Made by a program: the position numbers and the translations under genes
Notes under the pieces: model-generated
The model's input: only the letters and a program-made list of their open reading frames with translations
Told to the model about the DNA's origin: nothing
Database searches by the model: none
Part shown: positions 7,526 to 12,648 of the stretch, piece after piece
Layout of the letters: every line of letters starts with the position of its first letter
Position numbering within the stretch: the stretch's first letter is position 1
NCBI GenBank assembly: GCA_019423725.1
Contig: JAHZAW010000009.1
Span: forward strand, 43,995 to 56,642
Direction of reading: 5' to 3'
DNA length: 12,648 bases
Source of the DNA: Clostridiales bacterium
GTDB taxonomy: Bacteria > Bacillota > Clostridia > Lachnospirales > Anaerotignaceae

Positions 7526-7545
7526 ATGACAAAGGATCCTGTCAT
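7526..7545. promoter_or_regulatory. Imperfect palindrome upstream of the lipid kinase promoter
   Basis: ATGACA-AAGGATCC-TGTCAT has 6-bp inverted arms around 8 nt. If two As are treated as a bulge, the whole element is nearly symmetrical around GGATCC. It lies directly upstream of the candidate kinase promoter and downstream of the amidase terminator, so it may be an operator or a secondary terminator-like stem. Confidence 0.3.
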
Positions 7546-7563
7546 TTATACGGACAATTAAAA

Positions 7564-7600
7564 TTAAAACAGCGGGGATATGTAAATATCTCCGCTGTTT
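7564..7600 (-). terminator. Intrinsic terminator of the cell-wall amidase gene
   Basis: A 15-bp inverted repeat, AAACAGCGGGGATAT (7567-7581) and ATATCTCCGCTGTTT (7586-7600), with one mismatch, lies 4 bp past the amidase stop. In the minus direction the stem runs into TTTTAATTTTAATT. Confidence 0.85.
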
Positions 7601-7604
7601 AATA

Positions 7605-9944
7605 TCATCTGTAATTGTATTTATTTATTACCTCATTTATTGCCTGATAAATCGCATTGGCGTACTTCTGTCTGCCAGACGCGCTTGTAAGGACGGCTAA
7701 ATCACCGGAATTAGTCATAAATCCAGTCTCGATCAGGGCAGCTGGAACTGTAGTACGTTTAAGCACAATCAAGTCTGAACGATTCTTTACTCCTCTGTTA
7801 TTGGTTCCTACAACATTTGAAACATATTTCTGGAGTGTGCTTGCGAGGGTATAGCTCGTAAGTTCCCCGTTTCCTTCACCACTGTGGGGAGTATAAAGGG
7901 TCTCCGTTCCAGATATACTAGATGCGCCTGATATGGAGTTACAGTGTATGGATATGAACATATCAGCTCCATAATTAGCCATATATGCCCTCTTATAGTT
8001 ATCAACTGTTTTATCAGTAAGCCTTGTCACATATATCTTTACATTGCTTCCTGAGAAAAGGTCATATACTCTCTTAGCTATATCAAGGTTTATATCCTTT
8101 TCATAAACACCATTTACAATGGCACCAGGCTGATTTCCGCCATGTCCAGCATCTATAAGCACAACTGCGTCATATACTGTCTTAGGGTCTACCATATCTA
8201 TATAAATATAATCCCCGTTTTCGTAAATATTGTACTCAGCTATAAGACTTGGTGTAACGGTTATCGTCGTATTTCCGTTTGATGTACTGAATTTTGCAGA
8301 GCTTATATATGCCAGCTCATCATTGCTGCTGGAATATGTAAGTGTCTTATTCTCATATACTGAGCCATAGTTTCCATTAAGGCTTATTACTGTGTTTCCT
8401 GAATATGGATCATAAGACTTTGTTATCTTTGACACAGTGAGTCCATTGGTCTTTGTAAATCTTATGGTCCTGCCGTCATTAATGAGGCTCTGGGTTATCT
8501 GAACGTCAGGTTTTGTTATGGTCAGCTTAACATATTTATTTCCAACAGAGCTGCTGTATTCAACTCCATCGGCCACATCAATGACAACTCGTGTGCTGTC
8601 TTCAGTAAACTGACTCATCCTTATGTTGCTGATATATTTTGAGCCGCTGGTATCGGGCATGGCGGCTACATCTTTAATGGACTTGTCCATATCGATGACT
8701 ATTCTATAAGGATTTGAAAGCGTGAAAATATTATAGCTTATATTCTCATCACCATAAATCATAACTGTTTCGCTGTCGCCCTCTTTGGCATATTTTATAT
8801 CAGTTATGGAATATAATCCATCATCAATGATCGTACCACTGCCATCGTCTCCGCCTATTACAGGATTATCAGTCTGTCCAGGCTCAACTACAGGTTCCTT
8901 TCCGAAATGTACAGTTATGCTTGTACCATCGGCTGATTTTGTAACCGAATAGTCTCCCGCCGTCTCCGTAAGGTCAAATACAACCCTGACTATCTTATAA
9001 GGCTCTACCGCATACTGTGCTACCCTTACCTGCTGAACAGGCGCGTCATTTACGGCTATACTCGTAGATGATACCGCCAGTGAGCCGCCATATATATCTA
9101 CCGCTACCTTAGTTCCAAGTACCGTAGCATATCTATACTGCCATATTTTTCCTGATGTTTTTATCGTATAGCTGTCATTTCCATTAATATCTACTGATGT
9201 TACATTAACCTCATTAACAGCTGTTCCACCGGCAGCCATATCGATTTCGGCCGAATCAACATGTGAAAGGTCTGTTACCTTCTGGGGGTCCTGCTCAATT
9301 ACAGTATCTCCTGAAGTATTTTCTCCACCGGTCTGGCTGTTTCCTGTATCTGTGGTGCTTCCTGTATTAGATGAATCATTTTCTCCGGATGTATTATCGC
9401 TGCTGGAAGAATCACCGCTGCTGGATGTATTATCGCCGGCTCCATCCCCTCCAATGACATAGGAATAAATGTTAACTGTTCTTGTGGCATCATTCCATGT
9501 TACATCAGCTCCAACGGCTTCGGCAACCGCTCTTACGGGCACCATTGTCCTGTCATTTATGATTTTTGGAGCCACATCCATATTGAATGCATTGCCGTTA
9601 ACTACTCCCGCCTTATTATTTATGAACATTATTACAGTATCGCCATCATCAAACTCCGCTGTGATCTTCTGGGTTCCAGAATCCCATGATACCTTGGCAC
9701 CCATGGATTCAAATATTGCCCTCAAAGGCACAAGAGTCCTGCTGTCGATTATTACAGCCGGCATATCAAGGTTTTGCAGCTCTTTTCCATCTACTATAAC
9801 ATGAACTTCCTGTTCTCTGTATTCAACCGTTTTTCCATCATACGTCAAGTCAAGTTTAACTACTCTGACAGTTTCTCCAAACGCGCAGACAGTCATCAAA
9901 AGCGTTATCAAAACTGTCATTATAAACATTTTTAAGCCTTTCAT
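7605..9944 (-). CDS. Secreted N-acetylmuramoyl-L-alanine amidase with Cu-amine-oxidase-N-like and AMIN domains
   Basis: A cell-wall hydrolase that cuts the bond between MurNAc and L-Ala of the stem peptide. Domains over 779 aa: a signal peptide (1-23, hydrophobic core MFIMTVLITLLMTVCAFG, type I rather than lipoprotein); a copper-amine-oxidase-N-like domain (about 47-160) with two halves marked by DSRTLVPLRAIFESMGAKV and NDRTMVPVRAVAEAVGADV; a disordered Ser/Gly/Asn/Asp/Thr linker (about 164-218); two AMIN-like wall-targeting domains (about 243-348 and 378-477); a third, more diverged beta-rich segment (about 480-587); and the C-terminal Amidase_3 domain (594-776). Its zinc ligands are His601 (DAGHGG), Glu615 and His667 (SIHCNS), with catalytic Glu739 (ALIETGF). 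The start has GAGGTGG 5 nt upstream. It is monocistronic with its own promoter and terminator, and is probably a host gene for wall remodelling or cell separation next to a prophage. Confidence 0.93.
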   Translation of the reverse strand: MKGLKMFIMTVLITLLMTVCAFGETVRVVKLDLTYDGKTVEYREQEVHVIVDGKELQNLDMPAVIIDSRTLVPLRAIFESMGAKVSWDSGTQKITAEFDDGDTVIMFINNKAGVVNGNAFNMDVAPKIINDRTMVPVRAVAEAVGADVTWNDATRTVNIYSYVIGGDGAGDNTSSSGDSSSSDNTSGENDSSNTGSTTDTGNSQTGGENTSGDTVIEQDPQKVTDLSHVDSAEIDMAAGGTAVNEVNVTSVDINGNDSYTIKTSGKIWQYRYATVLGTKVAVDIYGGSLAVSSTSIAVNDAPVQQVRVAQYAVEPYKIVRVVFDLTETAGDYSVTKSADGTSITVHFGKEPVVEPGQTDNPVIGGDDGSGTIIDDGLYSITDIKYAKEGDSETVMIYGDENISYNIFTLSNPYRIVIDMDKSIKDVAAMPDTSGSKYISNIRMSQFTEDSTRVVIDVADGVEYSSSVGNKYVKLTITKPDVQITQSLINDGRTIRFTKTNGLTVSKITKSYDPYSGNTVISLNGNYGSVYENKTLTYSSSNDELAYISSAKFSTSNGNTTITVTPSLIAEYNIYENGDYIYIDMVDPKTVYDAVVLIDAGHGGNQPGAIVNGVYEKDINLDIAKRVYDLFSGSNVKIYVTRLTDKTVDNYKRAYMANYGADMFISIHCNSISGASSISGTETLYTPHSGEGNGELTSYTLASTLQKYVSNVVGTNNRGVKNRSDLIVLKRTTVPAALIETGFMTNSGDLAVLTSASGRQKYANAIYQAINEVINKYNYR

Positions 9945-9974
9945 TAGTCCACCTCAGAATATTAGTCTTTGCTA

Positions 9975-9983
9975 ATTATATCA
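9975..9983 (-). promoter_or_regulatory. Extended -10 promoter of the cell-wall amidase gene
   Basis: TGATATAAT on the minus strand: a consensus TATAAT (9975-9980) with the TG of an extended -10 element (9982-9983). The -35 box 17 bp upstream is poor (ATGTTA, 9998-10003). Transcription would start near 9968, about 24 nt before the start codon. Confidence 0.6.
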
Positions 9984-10078
9984 CAAAAACGAAAGATTAA
10001 CATAAAATTGTATTAAATTAATAAAAAATTAAATTTATTGGATAATATTTCCCGTATTTCCGGGCTTTTTTCAATTTT

Positions 10079-10100
10079 TTGTTACTTTATTGTTACTTTA
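10079..10100. repeat. Tandem 11-bp direct repeat near the prophage end
   Basis: TTGTTACTTTA occurs twice in tandem (10079-10089 and 10090-10100) with no mismatch, in the AT-rich gap where the attachment site is expected. It may be a recombinase arm site or chance in low-complexity DNA. Confidence 0.6.
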
Positions 10101-10124
10101 TTTTATAACTCTTTATATAAAAAA

Positions 10125-10160
10125 ACTAAAAAAGGCGGGATTTACTCCGCCTTTTTTAGT
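10125..10160 (-). terminator. Strong intrinsic terminator after the endolysin gene
   Basis: A perfect 14-bp stem, ACTAAAAAAGGCGG (10125-10138) and CCGCCTTTTTTAGT (10147-10160), with an 8-nt loop, lies 3 bp past the endolysin stop. In the minus direction it is followed by a run of Ts. It closes the phage late operon. Confidence 0.92.
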
Positions 10161-10163
10161 CGT

Positions 10164-10925
10164 TTACTTCTTAGTTAAAACCGGCATAGCGCCGACGCTG
10201 TTTACATCATAGCCCAGCAAAGGTGCAAGGCTGCGTATCTTCGCAAAATTAGTTATATTCCCGTCGCTGTCGGTTACTTCTAATCCGTCTATTATTTGTT
10301 CTGTCCCGTCAACTACTATTTTAATCAAGCTGCAGGCTGTAGGCTCCGGTATATATGGCATATTGAAATATTTACAAATTCCCTTGCAAATAGCCTCCGC
10401 ACATATCGCGCGATATTCTGCAGTCCTTAACCTGGCGGCCTCCGCTCTGTTTGTCATAAAGCCACACTCGACTAGTGCAGCCGTCATTTTTGTGGAGTTC
10501 AAAACATATAATTCCGGATTTTCTTTGACGCCCCTGTCTATTGCTCCCGTTGCCTGGATCAGTTCGGCCTGGATCAGCTCTGCGGCTCTCCTCGTTAATA
10601 CGTCCGCCATATTATAAATATATGTCTCTATGCCTTCCGCATTGTTCCAGCTATTGCCGAAGGCGTTCGCGTGTATGCTGATATAGAAGTCTGCGTCCGC
10701 ATTATTGGCACGGGTTATCCTTTTGTTTAATGGTGTGTCGGTTTCCTCCGGGGCCACAAGCAGGGTTTTAAAATTGCACCTTTCAAGCGCTTTTTTTAAA
10801 TGTGCTGCCGTTGCTGAATTAAATTCGTTTTCTTTCATTATGCTGCCGTCATTAAAATATGGCGTCCTTTTCCCGGCTGTGTCGCTGCCGTGTCCGTCGT
10901 CAATTGCTATTAGTAACTTTGACAT
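10164..10925 (-). CDS. Phage endolysin, N-acetylmuramoyl-L-alanine amidase (Amidase_3)
   Basis: A zinc amidase that lyses the host wall at the end of the phage cycle. In the 253 aa, the Amidase_3 domain (1-188) has zinc ligands His12 (DDGHGSDTAGK), Glu32 and His85 (YISIHANA), then the catalytic Glu153 (ALVECGFMTN). The C-terminal domain (about 198-250, ending NFAKIRSLAPLLGYDV) resembles half of a copper-amine-oxidase-N-like module and probably binds wall. No signal peptide is present, so export depends on the holin. Start choice: a TTG at 10980-10982 would add 19 residues upstream of the fold. The ATG at 10923-10925 fits the fold start but has GGGGAGG 12 nt away or AGGA only 2 nt away. The 26-nt overlap with the holin gene suggests coupled translation. 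AELIQAELIQ (114-123) is an in-frame near-tandem repeat in a helix. Confidence 0.93.
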   Translation of the reverse strand: MSKLLIAIDDGHGSDTAGKRTPYFNDGSIMKENEFNSATAAHLKKALERCNFKTLLVAPEETDTPLNKRITRANNADADFYISIHANAFGNSWNNAEGIETYIYNMADVLTRRAAELIQAELIQATGAIDRGVKENPELYVLNSTKMTAALVECGFMTNRAEAARLRTAEYRAICAEAICKGICKYFNMPYIPEPTACSLIKIVVDGTEQIIDGLEVTDSDGNITNFAKIRSLAPLLGYDVNSVGAMPVLTKK

Positions 10926-11148
10926 TGTCCTGTTGTGCCTCCCCTGTTCCGATTGATTTACGCTGCTCGTACTGTGTGCCAAAATAAAATGATATAACGA
11001 CTGTAAAAACAGTTAGGAACTGTTCAGGATTGATGCTGCCGTTAATAGCTAAGACAGCAAACACAGCCGTTAATATCAGCGTTACTAGCGTCTTTACCTT
11101 TATGAGCTGTGCAAAATTGCTTATGATAGTGATAAATGCTTCTATCAT
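10900..11148 (-). CDS. Holin-like membrane protein
   Basis: An 82-aa protein with two hydrophobic segments (about 18-36, KTLVTLILTAVFAVLAING, and 42-59) joined by a short polar turn (SINPEQ), and a hydrophilic, partly charged C-terminal tail (60-82). This layout, the small size and the position directly before the endolysin gene fit a phage holin, which makes membrane holes that let the endolysin reach the wall. The ATG at 11146-11148 overlaps the upstream stop (ATGA) and has GGGGTGA at good spacing. Its end overlaps the endolysin gene. The family assignment rests on layout and context rather than a diagnostic motif. Confidence 0.8.
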   Translation of the reverse strand: MIEAFITIISNFAQLIKVKTLVTLILTAVFAVLAINGSINPEQFLTVFTVVISFYFGTQYEQRKSIGTGEAQQDNVKVTNSN

Positions 11149-11597
11149 GGTCTATCACCCCATTTATCACGCTCTTTCATAGTGTTTTCAAGTTCTACAT
11201 ACATGCCGCGTAAGAGTTCCCTTGCTTCTTTTTTCTCTGGATTGTTAGACGATACAACAACCACTTTGTCGTCTGTAACTGTGTCTGCGGTAGACACTTT
11301 ATTTTTTCTGTCTGTATCCGTATAAACAAAGGTCGATCCAGCGCCGCATATTCTATACTGTACGCCGTCAATCTCAGGATAGCCGCCTGCTGCTCCTACT
11401 TCGTCAGTAGCCATAAAAACGCCACTGCCTTCGCTTGACGCTTGATCCGGCCACTTATAGGCGTGAAGTTCGCCTTTTTCATTTATACATAAATAACGCT
11501 GCCCGTTGTCGTCTTTTAAGATCTTGTGTCCTTCCTTGTATATGTAGTCACTGTGCTGATCTTTTTTTTCGATTGTAGCTACTATAATTTGTCTCAT
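11145..11597 (-). CDS. Unrecognised 150-aa phage protein
   Basis: I do not recognise this family. The protein has no signal peptide or membrane span. Residues 17-48 form a compact beta-like segment, YIYKEGHKILKDDNGQRYLC followed by INEKGELHAY, which looks like a small module of the kind found in phage tail or wall-binding proteins. The middle (55-110) is Gly/Thr/Asp-rich and resembles a beta-structured surface protein. The C-terminus (120-150, EARELLRGMYVELENTMKER) is a charged helix that could oligomerise. The ATG at 11595-11597 has AAGGGGG 8 nt upstream, and the stop overlaps the holin start. A tail accessory or lysis-associated role is inferred only from position. Confidence 0.82.
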   Translation of the reverse strand: MRQIIVATIEKKDQHSDYIYKEGHKILKDDNGQRYLCINEKGELHAYKWPDQASSEGSGVFMATDEVGAAGGYPEIDGVQYRICGAGSTFVYTDTDRKNKVSTADTVTDDKVVVVSSNNPEKKEARELLRGMYVELENTMKERDKWGDRP

Positions 11598-11610
11598 GTA
11601 TATTTCCCCC

Positions 11611-11919
11611 TTATTTAAAATGCTCCACTGCCTTTGAGTTGATAAAATCTTTCAGTTCGTTTTTAATGCTTTTTGCATACAAAATGCTCTCCGTAAGCTG
11701 TTCATTTTCTGCCACGTCCCCATGTATTGCTGTTATTTCTTCCGCCAGCTGCAGTGTAAGTGACATACACGCTGTTAAACCTCTAACAGTCAATAACCAC
11801 ATTTTTTCTTTTGTGTCTTCTTTCTCCGTCGTTTTCGCCGCCTGCTTATTCAGATATATTCCCAGGATCAAAATACAGACAGGAGAAATAAAGGTTTTAA
11901 TAATTTCAACTGTGTCCAT
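11611..11919 (-). CDS. Small phage membrane protein, possible second holin or antiholin
   Basis: A 102-aa protein with one clear N-terminal membrane span (about 6-22, IIKTFISPVCILILGIY), a charged stretch (KQAAKTTEKEDTKEK, 25-39), a weaker hydrophobic helix (40-58) and a helical, charged C-terminus. I do not recognise the family. A membrane protein two genes before the holin in a lysis cassette is often an accessory holin or antiholin, which is inference here. Start choice: a longer reading frame begins at 11976 inside the previous gene, but the ATG at 11917-11919 has AAGGGGG 5 nt upstream, overlapping the previous stop, and begins the hydrophobic segment sensibly. The gene starts 10 nt after the 147-aa gene. 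Confidence 0.8.
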   Translation of the reverse strand: MDTVEIIKTFISPVCILILGIYLNKQAAKTTEKEDTKEKMWLLTVRGLTACMSLTLQLAEEITAIHGDVAENEQLTESILYAKSIKNELKDFINSKAVEHFK

Positions 11920-11929
11920 AGCAGCCCCC

Positions 11930-12373
11930 TTAAATATCAGCCTCAACAAATATGCTTGCCGCCGTTGACGGCTCATTTACAAGTTTATAAGTCGCCCCAG
12001 CTGTTAAGGTACATCTATATACTTTTCCGTTTGGATCCTTAATAAGCATATCTTTTTTACACATCATACCCATAGCGTACGGATATATCCCGCCTACAGG
12101 CGTAGGTATTAAATAATAGTTATTCGGCGCCGCCTCTGGATTATAGTTTTCGATCCTCAGTATGTCAGTTGATGTATAATATTTATTACCGTTATACTGG
12201 CAGTAAGTGCCTTTTTTCTGAGTACCACTATCTGCGATCCAGTCCGGCAAGTCTTCTAAAACAGCTACTTCTGGTATATATTCCGTATCGTCAGCGGCCA
12301 GCGCTCCGCCGGCAGCCTGCAGCATATCAAATTGACGCCTTACTGTCTCGACATCTTTGGCGTAATCAGGCAT
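11930..12373 (-). CDS. Unrecognised 147-aa phage protein of the tail-lysis region
   Basis: I do not recognise this family. No signal peptide or membrane span is visible. The N-terminus (1-27) is a short helix, MPDYAKDVETVRRQFDMLQA. Residues 51-70 (GTYCQYNGNKYYTSTDI) and 106-124 (KKDMLIKDPNGKVYRCTLT) look like two related beta hairpins with the pattern N/D-x-N/D-G-x-x-Y, as in small carbohydrate-binding or tail-tip domains. Start choice: a GTG at 12380-12382 would add three residues but is part of the ribosome binding site AGGAGGTG (12380-12387). The ATG at 12371-12373, 6 nt after it, is better. It overlaps the XkdX-like gene by 8 nt. A tail or baseplate accessory role is inferred from position only. 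Confidence 0.82.
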   Translation of the reverse strand: MPDYAKDVETVRRQFDMLQAAGGALAADDTEYIPEVAVLEDLPDWIADSGTQKKGTYCQYNGNKYYTSTDILRIENYNPEAAPNNYYLIPTPVGGIYPYAMGMMCKKDMLIKDPNGKVYRCTLTAGATYKLVNEPSTAASIFVEADI

Positions 12374-12581
12374 TTCCTCCACCTCCTATCATTCCCATTG
12401 CTTCGCTGTGAAATGTTCTAAGCCCTTCAATGTCCGGATCAGGAGAAGGGCCGCCGCCTTCTTTTATATATGCCTTTTCGTCAGCCGTTATCTTTCCGGC
12501 TATTTCCAGGCTGTCCAGCTTTTCGTCTGTGACATCACCTTTTAAATACAGACGGCGCAGACTCTCTATAAATGTTGTCAT
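12366..12581 (-). CDS. XkdX-like small phage protein
   Basis: A 71-aa protein whose residues 4-42 match the pattern of the XkdX family, small proteins encoded just after tail-fibre genes in Firmicute prophages (named from B. subtilis PBSX): LRRLYLKGDVTDEKL, then AGKITADEKAYI. The consensus is an aromatic-x-x-G, T-x-x-x-L, then G-x-I-T-x-x-E. The molecular role is unknown. The Gly- and Pro-rich C-terminus (GGGPSPDPD and GGGGNA) is longer than in the typical 40-50 aa members. The ATG at 12579-12581 has AAGGGGG upstream and overlaps the previous stop as ATGA. Confidence 0.78.
   Translation of the reverse strand: MTTFIESLRRLYLKGDVTDEKLDSLEIAGKITADEKAYIKEGGGPSPDPDIEGLRTFHSEAMGMIGGGGNA
12380..12387 (-). 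promoter_or_regulatory. Ribosome binding site deciding the start of the 147-aa phage protein
   Basis: AGGAGGTG is a near-perfect match to the anti-Shine-Dalgarno and lies 6 nt before the ATG at 12371-12373. It is inside the 3' end of the XkdX-like gene, where the same bases encode a Gly run. Confidence 0.75.
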
Positions 12582-12648
12582 ATTATACCCCCTTCCAAAA
12601 GTTCCTTTGTATAGGCGTCTACCGCCTGTTCCTGTGCTTCTGTATACG
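12578..12648 (-). CDS. C-terminal end of a phage structural (tail) protein, partial
   Basis: Only the last 22 residues are in the window (YTEAQEQAVDAYTKELLEGG, then II and TGA), and the 5' part lies beyond position 12648. The frame is open to the edge, and its stop overlaps the ATG of the XkdX-like gene as ATGA, the usual arrangement in this operon. Position before an XkdX-like gene suggests a tail fibre or another tail protein, but 22 residues are too few to name it. Confidence 0.6.
   Translation of the reverse strand, partial: YTEAQEQAVDAYTKELLEGGII

Larger units (their letters stand above)
9945..10163. other. AT-rich intergenic stretch at the host/prophage boundary
   Basis: This 219-bp gap separates the host amidase gene from the prophage endolysin gene. 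It holds the amidase promoter, a tandem 11-bp repeat (10079-10100), the endolysin terminator (10125-10160), and a weak 4-bp stem CCCG/CGGG followed by a T-run on the plus strand (10051-10070) that has no gene to serve here. The prophage attachment site should lie here, but it cannot be fixed without the other prophage end. No tRNA or tmRNA end is visible. Confidence 0.6.
10125..12648. mobile_element. Prophage, late-gene end (tail/lysis module), partial
   Basis: Seven tightly packed minus-strand genes (overlaps of 4-26 nt, gaps of 10-13 nt), several very small, end in a holin-like protein and an Amidase_3 endolysin with one terminal terminator. The XkdX-like protein and the order tail > small proteins > holin > endolysin are typical of siphovirus- or myovirus-like prophages of Firmicutes. 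The right part continues beyond the window, and neither attachment site nor integrase is seen. A defective phage or phage-tail-like bacteriocin is also possible, because those carry the same tail-lysis block. Confidence 0.87.

Noticed and set aside
9387..9436. 14-bp direct repeats in the amidase linker (GGATGTATTATCGC at 9387-9400 and 9423-9436)
   Set aside because: They fall in a low-complexity Ser/Gly/Asp/Asn linker, where such repeats are expected.
9469..9804. 111-aa plus-strand reading frame opposite the amidase gene
   Set aside because: It is a shadow of the amidase coding frame, with no family features.
10051..10070. CCCG/CGGG stem with a T-run as a plus-strand terminator
   Set aside because: The stem is only 4 bp and no plus-strand gene leads into it.
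10552..10581. 15-bp near-tandem repeat in the endolysin gene as a recent duplication
   Set aside because: The encoded AELIQAELIQ fits the usual length of this helix in Amidase_3 proteins, so there is no sign of extra residues.

Overview
The window looks like a chromosomal segment of a Gram-positive, low-to-moderate G+C anaerobe of class Clostridia (Lachnospiraceae-like, inferred). The grounds are the conserved gene order uvrC-hprK-murB-rapZ, a SpoVB-type flippase, strong AGGAGG-like ribosome binding sites, frequent ATA and AGG codons, and a cell-wall amidase with copper-amine-oxidase-N-like and AMIN domains. The genus cannot be read from the sequence.

Layout. (1) Positions 1-4245, minus strand: a tight operon read uvrC > hprK > murB > rapZ, with rapZ running off the left edge. 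It joins DNA repair (UvrC), carbon-status signalling (HPr kinase/phosphorylase), peptidoglycan precursor synthesis (MurB) and the P-loop protein RapZ/YvcJ. The spacers are 12-35 nt and contain no terminators. A good sigma-A-like promoter at 4361-4389 would give a leader of about 108 nt that holds a palindrome and a GC-rich hairpin. (2) Positions 4536-6053, plus strand: a divergent SpoVB/MATE-like polysaccharide flippase, ending at a perfect bidirectional terminator (6061-6086). (3) Positions 6088-7460, minus strand: a diacylglycerol-kinase-family lipid kinase, translationally coupled (ATGA overlap) to a 150-aa protein I do not recognise. (4) Positions 7605-9944, minus strand: a secreted 779-aa N-acetylmuramoyl-L-alanine amidase with its own extended -10 promoter and terminator.

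(5) Positions 10125-12648, minus strand: the late end of a prophage. It reads, in transcription order, the tail end of a structural protein (partial), an XkdX-like protein, a 147-aa protein, a 102-aa membrane protein, a 150-aa protein, a holin-like protein and an Amidase_3 endolysin, closed by a strong terminator. The genes overlap or abut, as expected of a phage late operon. The host/prophage boundary should lie in or near the AT-rich stretch 9945-10163. The other end and the integrase are outside the window.

Four starts were moved from the longest possible ORF to an internal ATG with a well-placed ribosome binding site (murB, the DGK partner, and the 147-aa and 102-aa phage proteins). The endolysin was moved to the ATG where the catalytic fold begins, although its ribosome binding site is poorly spaced. 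I see no RNA genes, CRISPR arrays or insertion sequences. Nothing here is clearly a new system. The best leads are the unknown partner of the lipid kinase, the structured leader of the uvrC operon, two phage proteins sharing a K-D-x-N-G-x-x-Y-x-C motif, and the meeting of host and phage amidases built from similar modules in opposite order.
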